Assembly: GCA_003223215.1 (NCBI GenBank)
Contig: QHYH01000118.1
Location: 1 to 44,652 of the forward strand
DNA: 44,652 nucleotides
Reading direction: 5' to 3'
From: Acidobacteriota bacterium
Lineage (GTDB): Bacteria; Acidobacteriota; Terriglobia; Acidiferrales; UBA7541
The position numbers and the translations under genes were made by a program. How positions within the stretch are numbered: position 1 is the stretch's first letter; the number at the start of each line of letters is the position of its first letter. Below are positions 40,453-44,652 of this stretch, one piece after another. The notes beneath the pieces were generated by a model. That model saw nothing but the letters and a program-made list of their open reading frames with translations, searched no databases and was not told the DNA's origin.

Positions 40453-43400
40453 ATGAGCAAGCACCATTTCCGTATTTTCTTTCCCATTTTAATCGTTTTA
40501 ATAATGCTAACCAGCGGTGCCCTGGTGCGCGCAGACGTGACCGGATCGATTCTCGGTGTGGTACATGACCGTTCGCAGGCCGTGGTGGCAGGCGCGCGCA
40601 TTGTAGCCACAAATGTTCAAACTAATTTCAGCCAGCAAACAACTTCAGCTGCAGACGGTTCCTACCGCATCCTGGCTCTGCCGGCCGGAACTTACAAGAT
40701 GACGGTGACAGCAGCCGGATTCAAACAGTACAACACGACGGATATCGACCTGAAAGTGAACGACCAATTGCGCATCGACGTCGCGCTGGAGGTTGGGGGT
40801 GTCAATGAAGTGGTCGAAATCTCTGCCAATGCCGTGCAGGTCCAGACCGAAAACACGCAGTTGGGCGACGTGATCGAATCGAAGAAAATGCTGGCGCTCC
40901 CATTGAATGGCCGCAGCTACCTGGACCTCCTCGGCCTGCAAGCAGGAGTGGTGCCGGTGACTTCCGGCTCGATTCAGCAGGACCGGTCGGTTTCGGGGGG
41001 ATACTCGCCGAACGCTGGCAACCTTTCCGTAAATGGCCAGCGGGAGACCGCCAATGCGTTTCTGGTGAACGGCGGCGACGTGAGCGAGGGGCGCAACCTG
41101 GGCGCCGGGCTGATCCCCAATCTTGATTCCGTGGAGGAATTCCGGCTGATCACCAACAGCTTTGATGCCGAGTATGGAAAATTCAGCGGCGCGGTGATGA
41201 ACACGATTACCAAGTCCGGCACCAACGGCATCCACGGAGATGCGTTTTATTTCTGGCGCAACGACACACTCGATGCGCGAGGTTTCTTCGACCCGTCCAA
41301 GGCGGAGCTGCGGCGTCACCAGTTCGGCTACGCAGTGGGAGGCCCGTTCTGGAAAAACAAGCTTTTCTGGTTCACGGACTATCAGGGGACGCGCGAGGTC
41401 AGGGGAGCCAGTACGGGTGCGGTGACGGTGCCCACGGCCAACCAACAGAAGGGCATCTTCACTCCGGCGGACTTCGCGGATTCCAGCGGCAACCCACTGC
41501 TAGTGAACAGTCAACCTTGCCCCGGGGGTGCTACGTGTGGATTAAATTGGGCGGACGCGCTCACGAGCCGACTGGGCTACACGGTTGTCAACAATGAGCC
41601 CTATTCCACGCCAGCCTGCAACACTACCGATTATACCAGCCCCACCGGCTGTGTTTTTCCCAATGGCGTAATCCCATCGAGCGCTTTTTCCACACCCGCC
41701 ATCAAGATACTGCCCTACATCCCCCTAGGCGATGGGAATGGAAATTTCGCGGACGCCAACCAAAGGAACAGGATTGGGGATAACAAGTACGGACAAAGGG
41801 TAGACTTCAATAACAAGATGACCGGCGATTGGTCGTTTTATTATCACTTCGACGACGCGAATAACTTCAATGCCCTGAACGCCAGCGTGCCAGGCTTTTC
41901 CAGCGTCACGAAAACCCGTGCACAGCAGATCGTCATAAACAACAACAAATCTCTTAGCACGACCTCGGTGAATCAATTTCGCTTGAGCTTCTTCCGGACA
42001 GCTACGCATACGGACGAGCCAAATAGCAGCTTCGCAAAACTCTCGGATCTGGGGTTTAAAACCGGACCAGGAACATTGGGCATCATCCCTTCGGGCCCCG
42101 CTGGATTTCCAGAGACGGTGCCGCCGATATACTTCAACAACTTCTCCCTCGGCGTGAACACGCTGACGACATTTCAGCCAAACAACACCTGGCACGTCTC
42201 CGACACTTTTTCGAAAGCGCGAGGCCGACACACGGTCAAGTTTGGCGGTGAGTTCCGCTACCTGCAGATCAATGAGCGCAATACGTGCGCGCCGAACGGA
42301 GACTTCACCTTCGATGGCAGCATAACCGGCTCAGATTTCGCGGACTTCCTGCTCGGCGCAGCGCAAAACTATAACCAGTGCAGCCAGCAGTTTTTGGATT
42401 CACGGTCGCGTTATGGCGGGGCGTTCGCTGAGGACACCCTCAAGGCGAAGTCGAACCTCACTCTCAATCTTGGTGTGCGCTGGGAAGTGAGTATGCCGTG
42501 GTATGACACGCAGGGCAAAATCGAGACCATCGTTCCCGGGCTGCAGTCCACGCAGTTCCCGACTGCGCCGCTCGCTTGGGTGGTTCCGGGAGATCCGGGC
42601 ATTCCGAGCACACTGGCACCGACCCGGTATAACAACTTTTCTCCCAGGCTCGGTATCGCTTACTCGCCCGGCTTTAAAGATGGGATGGCGGGCAAGATCT
42701 TCGGTGGCCCGGGGAAGACTAGTATCCGAGCAGCCTTCGGCATTTATTACACGTCCATCGAAGATTTGAATCTGTTCTATGAGGTCGGAGATGCTCCTTT
42801 TGGGCTGTATTGGGTTTCGCCGAACCCCGTCAACTTCGACCAGCCGTTTCAGGAAGTCGCCAATGGAATGTCAGAGGGGCAGCGATTCCCATTTGTGTTT
42901 CCTAAACCGGGAAGCCCGGCTAATAAGACGCTAGATTATTCGATCTATCTGCCCATCTCGTTCTCCCCGGGCTACGACATTCACAATCACCCGCCATACG
43001 CGGAGCACTACAACTTGTCCATTCAGCGGGAGCTAAGTAAGTCCACGGTGCTGACCTTGGCCTATGTGGGAACCCAAGGCCACAAGCTAATCTCCCAATA
43101 CGACGCGAATCCGGGTGACTTCGCGCTATGCCTGCAGCTCAACCAACTCGGCGCCACGCCTACTTGCGGACGCAATGGTGAGAACCAAACCTACACTCTG
43201 CCTCCAGGCGTAGCGGCTCCGGCTAAGGCGTATATCACTCCATGTCCCTCTGGAACCCCCGCTGGAAGCACCTGCATACCTGGTACGCGTGACCATTTAG
43301 GGCCCGACTTTAGCCAGGACAACAGCTTCACTGCCAACCTCGCCAACTCCGTGTACCACGCAGGACAGATCACCGTGGAACGTAAGGCCGCGGATTTTAC

Positions 43401-44070
43401 CTTCCTGGCGGCGTACACGTTCGCCAAGGCGATGGACAATTCTTCCGGCTTTGGCCAATGGGTGAACTTCCTGAACCCCCGGCTCAGCCGCTCACTTTCG
43501 CAATACGACATTACGCACAACTTCGTGGCGAGTTACATCTATGCTATGCCCTTCGACCGGGCATTCGGCAAACTGCCGAAGCGCTTAACGCAAGGCTGGG
43601 CCCTCAACGGCGTTACGCGCTATTCCGGTGGTCTGCCGGTATCGCTCAGACAGGGCGGGGATTACTCACTGGTCGGCGGCGGGAACACCGATGTGCCCGA
43701 CCTCGTCGGGAAAGTCGTGACCCAAAATCCCCGAAATCCGGGTGCCAATGGAGCGAACACCTACTTCCTGCCGGACGCGTTTGCCAGTGGTCCAAACGGC
43801 GGATTTGGCAATGCCAACCGCCAGTTCTTCCACGGCCCCGGAATCAGCGTCACGGACTTCGGGATCGGTAAGAGGACCATGATCAAAGAGGCCATGGGCT
43901 TCGAGATTCGCGCTGAATTCTTTAATGTATTCAATCACGCGAATTTCAATAACCCGAACGGCAATTTTAACAACTCCGACACGTTCGGCCGAGTGACCAG
44001 TACCAGGTCATTTGGAGACCTTGGCAGCGGCTCGCGCGAAGGGCAAATCAGCGCGAAGTTCACCTGGTAA
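40453..44070 (+). CDS. TonB-dependent receptor, Acidobacteria CarboxypepD_reg/Oar-like type
   Basis: 1205 residues. Signal peptide (residues 1-28, IFFPILIVLIMLTSGALVRA), then an Ig-like carboxypeptidase-regulatory domain (VTGSILGVVHDRSQAVVAGARI...YKMTVTAAGFKQY, about 28-115), a plug-like domain (ALPLNGRSYLDLLGLQAGV...LSVNGQRETANAFLVNGGD, then FSGAVMNTITKSGTNGIHG) and a long beta-barrel ending in GSREGQISAKFTW with a C-terminal aromatic. Typical exporters/importers of glycans or oligosaccharides across the outer membrane. No clear TonB-box is seen. Follows the MFS gene after 199 bp with its own leader, so co-regulation is likely but not shown. Confidence 0.93.
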   Translation: MSKHHFRIFFPILIVLIMLTSGALVRADVTGSILGVVHDRSQAVVAGARIVATNVQTNFSQQTTSAADGSYRILALPAGTYKMTVTAAGFKQYNTTDIDLKVNDQLRIDVALEVGGVNEVVEISANAVQVQTENTQLGDVIESKKMLALPLNGRSYLDLLGLQAGVVPVTSGSIQQDRSVSGGYSPNAGNLSVNGQRETANAFLVNGGDVSEGRNLGAGLIPNLDSVEEFRLITNSFDAEYGKFSGAVMNTITKSGTNGIHGDAFYFWRNDTLDARGFFDPSKAELRRHQFGYAVGGPFWKNKLFWFTDYQGTREVRGASTGAVTVPTANQQKGIFTPADFADSSGNPLLVNSQPCPGGATCGLNWADALTSRLGYTVVNNEPYSTPACNTTDYTSPTGCVFPNGVIPSSAFSTPAIKILPYIPLGDGNGNFADANQRNRIGDNKYGQRVDFNNKMTGDWSFYYHFDDANNFNALNASVPGFSSVTKTRAQQIVINNNKSLSTTSVNQFRLSFFRTATHTDEPNSSFAKLSDLGFKTGPGTLGIIPSGPAGFPETVPPIYFNNFSLGVNTLTTFQPNNTWHVSDTFSKARGRHTVKFGGEFRYLQINERNTCAPNGDFTFDGSITGSDFADFLLGAAQNYNQCSQQFLDSRSRYGGAFAEDTLKAKSNLTLNLGVRWEVSMPWYDTQGKIETIVPGLQSTQFPTAPLAWVVPGDPGIPSTLAPTRYNNFSPRLGIAYSPGFKDGMAGKIFGGPGKTSIRAAFGIYYTSIEDLNLFYEVGDAPFGLYWVSPNPVNFDQPFQEVANGMSEGQRFPFVFPKPGSPANKTLDYSIYLPISFSPGYDIHNHPPYAEHYNLSIQRELSKSTVLTLAYVGTQGHKLISQYDANPGDFALCLQLNQLGATPTCGRNGENQTYTLPPGVAAPAKAYITPCPSGTPAGSTCIPGTRDHLGPDFSQDNSFTANLANSVYHAGQITVERKAADFTFLAAYTFAKAMDNSSGFGQWVNFLNPRLSRSLSQYDITHNFVASYIYAMPFDRAFGKLPKRLTQGWALNGVTRYSGGLPVSLRQGGDYSLVGGGNTDVPDLVGKVVTQNPRNPGANGANTYFLPDAFASGPNGGFGNANRQFFHGPGISVTDFGIGKRTMIKEAMGFEIRAEFFNVFNHANFNNPNGNFNNSDTFGRVTSTRSFGDLGSGSREGQISAKFTW

Positions 44071-44129
44071 TTTTCGCTCGGTCGGGTGGGACAGGGGAGA
44101 ACTGTCCTACCCAGTTAGCTCGTGCCTGA

Positions 44130-44652
44130 ATGAAACCAATTCCGCAATTTTTGGAACGGTGCAGGCTTTCGGTGTTTCTGCTGGCTTTGGGTCCCTTGTT
44201 CTCGGCGCGAACCCCTGCGCAAACAGCTGAGAGTTATCGCCAACGCGCCATCGAGCTTTCTCGCGCCAAGTTATGGGATGAAGCCATAGCCAGTTATCAC
44301 CAGGCATTAGAACTCGCGCCCGACGACGCCCAAACCCACTACAACCTGGCGCTCGCCTTGAAGTATAAGGGCGACAACAGGCAAGCCGTTGACGAATTCG
44401 AGACCACCCTGCGGCTGAAACCAAAATGGGAAGAAGCGCACTACGGTTTGGGTTCCACCTGGTACGACCTCGAGGACCTCAGCGCGGCAAGAAAAGAGCT
44501 ACGTAAAGCAGTCGAACTGAATCCCAAGAATGCGCCGGCCCATCGCCTCCTTGGGCGCATTTATTCGCAGCAGAACGATTTTTCATCCGCCGAAGGGGAA
44601 CTCCGCCAAGCCCTTGCGCTGAAACCTTCCGCTGAGACGCATTTCGAATTGG
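44130..44652 (+). CDS. TPR-repeat protein, cut by the window edge
   Basis: ATG 44130, 59 bp after the receptor stop, opens a frame that runs off the window after 174 codons. A signal peptide (LSVFLLALGPLFSARTPAQ) precedes at least four tetratricopeptide repeats: AIASYHQALELAPDDAQTHY, AVDEFETTLRLKPKWEEAHY, ARKELRKAVELNPKNAPAHR and AEGELRQALALKP. Acidobacterial receptor genes are often followed by such TPR proteins, so it probably works with the receptor or belongs to the same transcript. Function of the missing part unknown. Confidence 0.85.
   Translation, partial: MKPIPQFLERCRLSVFLLALGPLFSARTPAQTAESYRQRAIELSRAKLWDEAIASYHQALELAPDDAQTHYNLALALKYKGDNRQAVDEFETTLRLKPKWEEAHYGLGSTWYDLEDLSAARKELRKAVELNPKNAPAHRLLGRIYSQQNDFSSAEGELRQALALKPSAETHFEL

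Overview
The window looks like a piece of an Acidobacteriota chromosome, probably a soil lineage. It is fairly GC-rich, carries a duplicated-domain orphan MacB-like permease of the kind abundant in Acidobacteria (ADOP family), has a ~1200-residue TonB-dependent receptor with an N-terminal carboxypeptidase-regulatory-like domain followed by a TPR protein, and holds many exported carbohydrate enzymes. The only stable RNA gene seen is a tmRNA. There are no rRNAs, no recognisable tRNAs and no CRISPR array. Much of the content is carbohydrate and sugar-acid metabolism, mixed with scars of gene decay. || Layout. 0-2.2 kb: a TetR regulator and a membrane hydrolase gene that share a near-identical 16-18 bp palindromic operator; the hydrolase is split by a 495-bp hairpin-rich insertion flanked by a short target duplication. 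2.3-6.5 kb: an exported glycosidase-like protein and an ATP-dependent DNA ligase. 6.8-12.5 kb (minus strand): a tight operon, read as HPS/KGPDC-like TIM-barrel enzyme, zinc dehydrogenase, sugar isomerase-like barrel, SDR, MFS transporter, SMP-30 lactonase; it has no kinase. 12.9-20.1 kb: ADOP permease, a GH28 pectinase-like gene with a decayed 5' end, an FAH-family hydrolase plus SDR pair typical of 2-keto-3-deoxy-sugar-acid breakdown, and an IclR regulator with two operator-like palindromes. 20.4-27.2 kb: housekeeping-type genes (beta-CASP metallohydrolase, aminotransferase, lytic transglycosylase, two hypotheticals). 27.3-29.8 kb: tmRNA, a signal-less Acidobacteria-type hypothetical, a VapBC-type toxin-antitoxin pair with its palindrome, and 40-bp direct repeats, resembling a worn integration site. 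29.8-31.9 kb: exported bicupin and a DegT-family aminotransferase. || 32.3-44.7 kb: an IS200/IS605 relic, then the most interesting block: SMP-30 lactonase, di-haem cytochrome c, RraA-like protein, quinoprotein dehydrogenase, RidA-like protein and SelA-like PLP enzyme, every one of which carries an export signal (Sec-like or twin-arginine), followed by an ACS-type MFS importer, a TonB-dependent receptor and a TPR protein. I read this as a candidate extracytoplasmic pathway in which a sugar or amino-sugar is oxidised, delactonised, deaminated/eliminated and perhaps cleaved outside the cytoplasm before import. The functions in that model are inference; the export signals and gene order are visible in the sequence.
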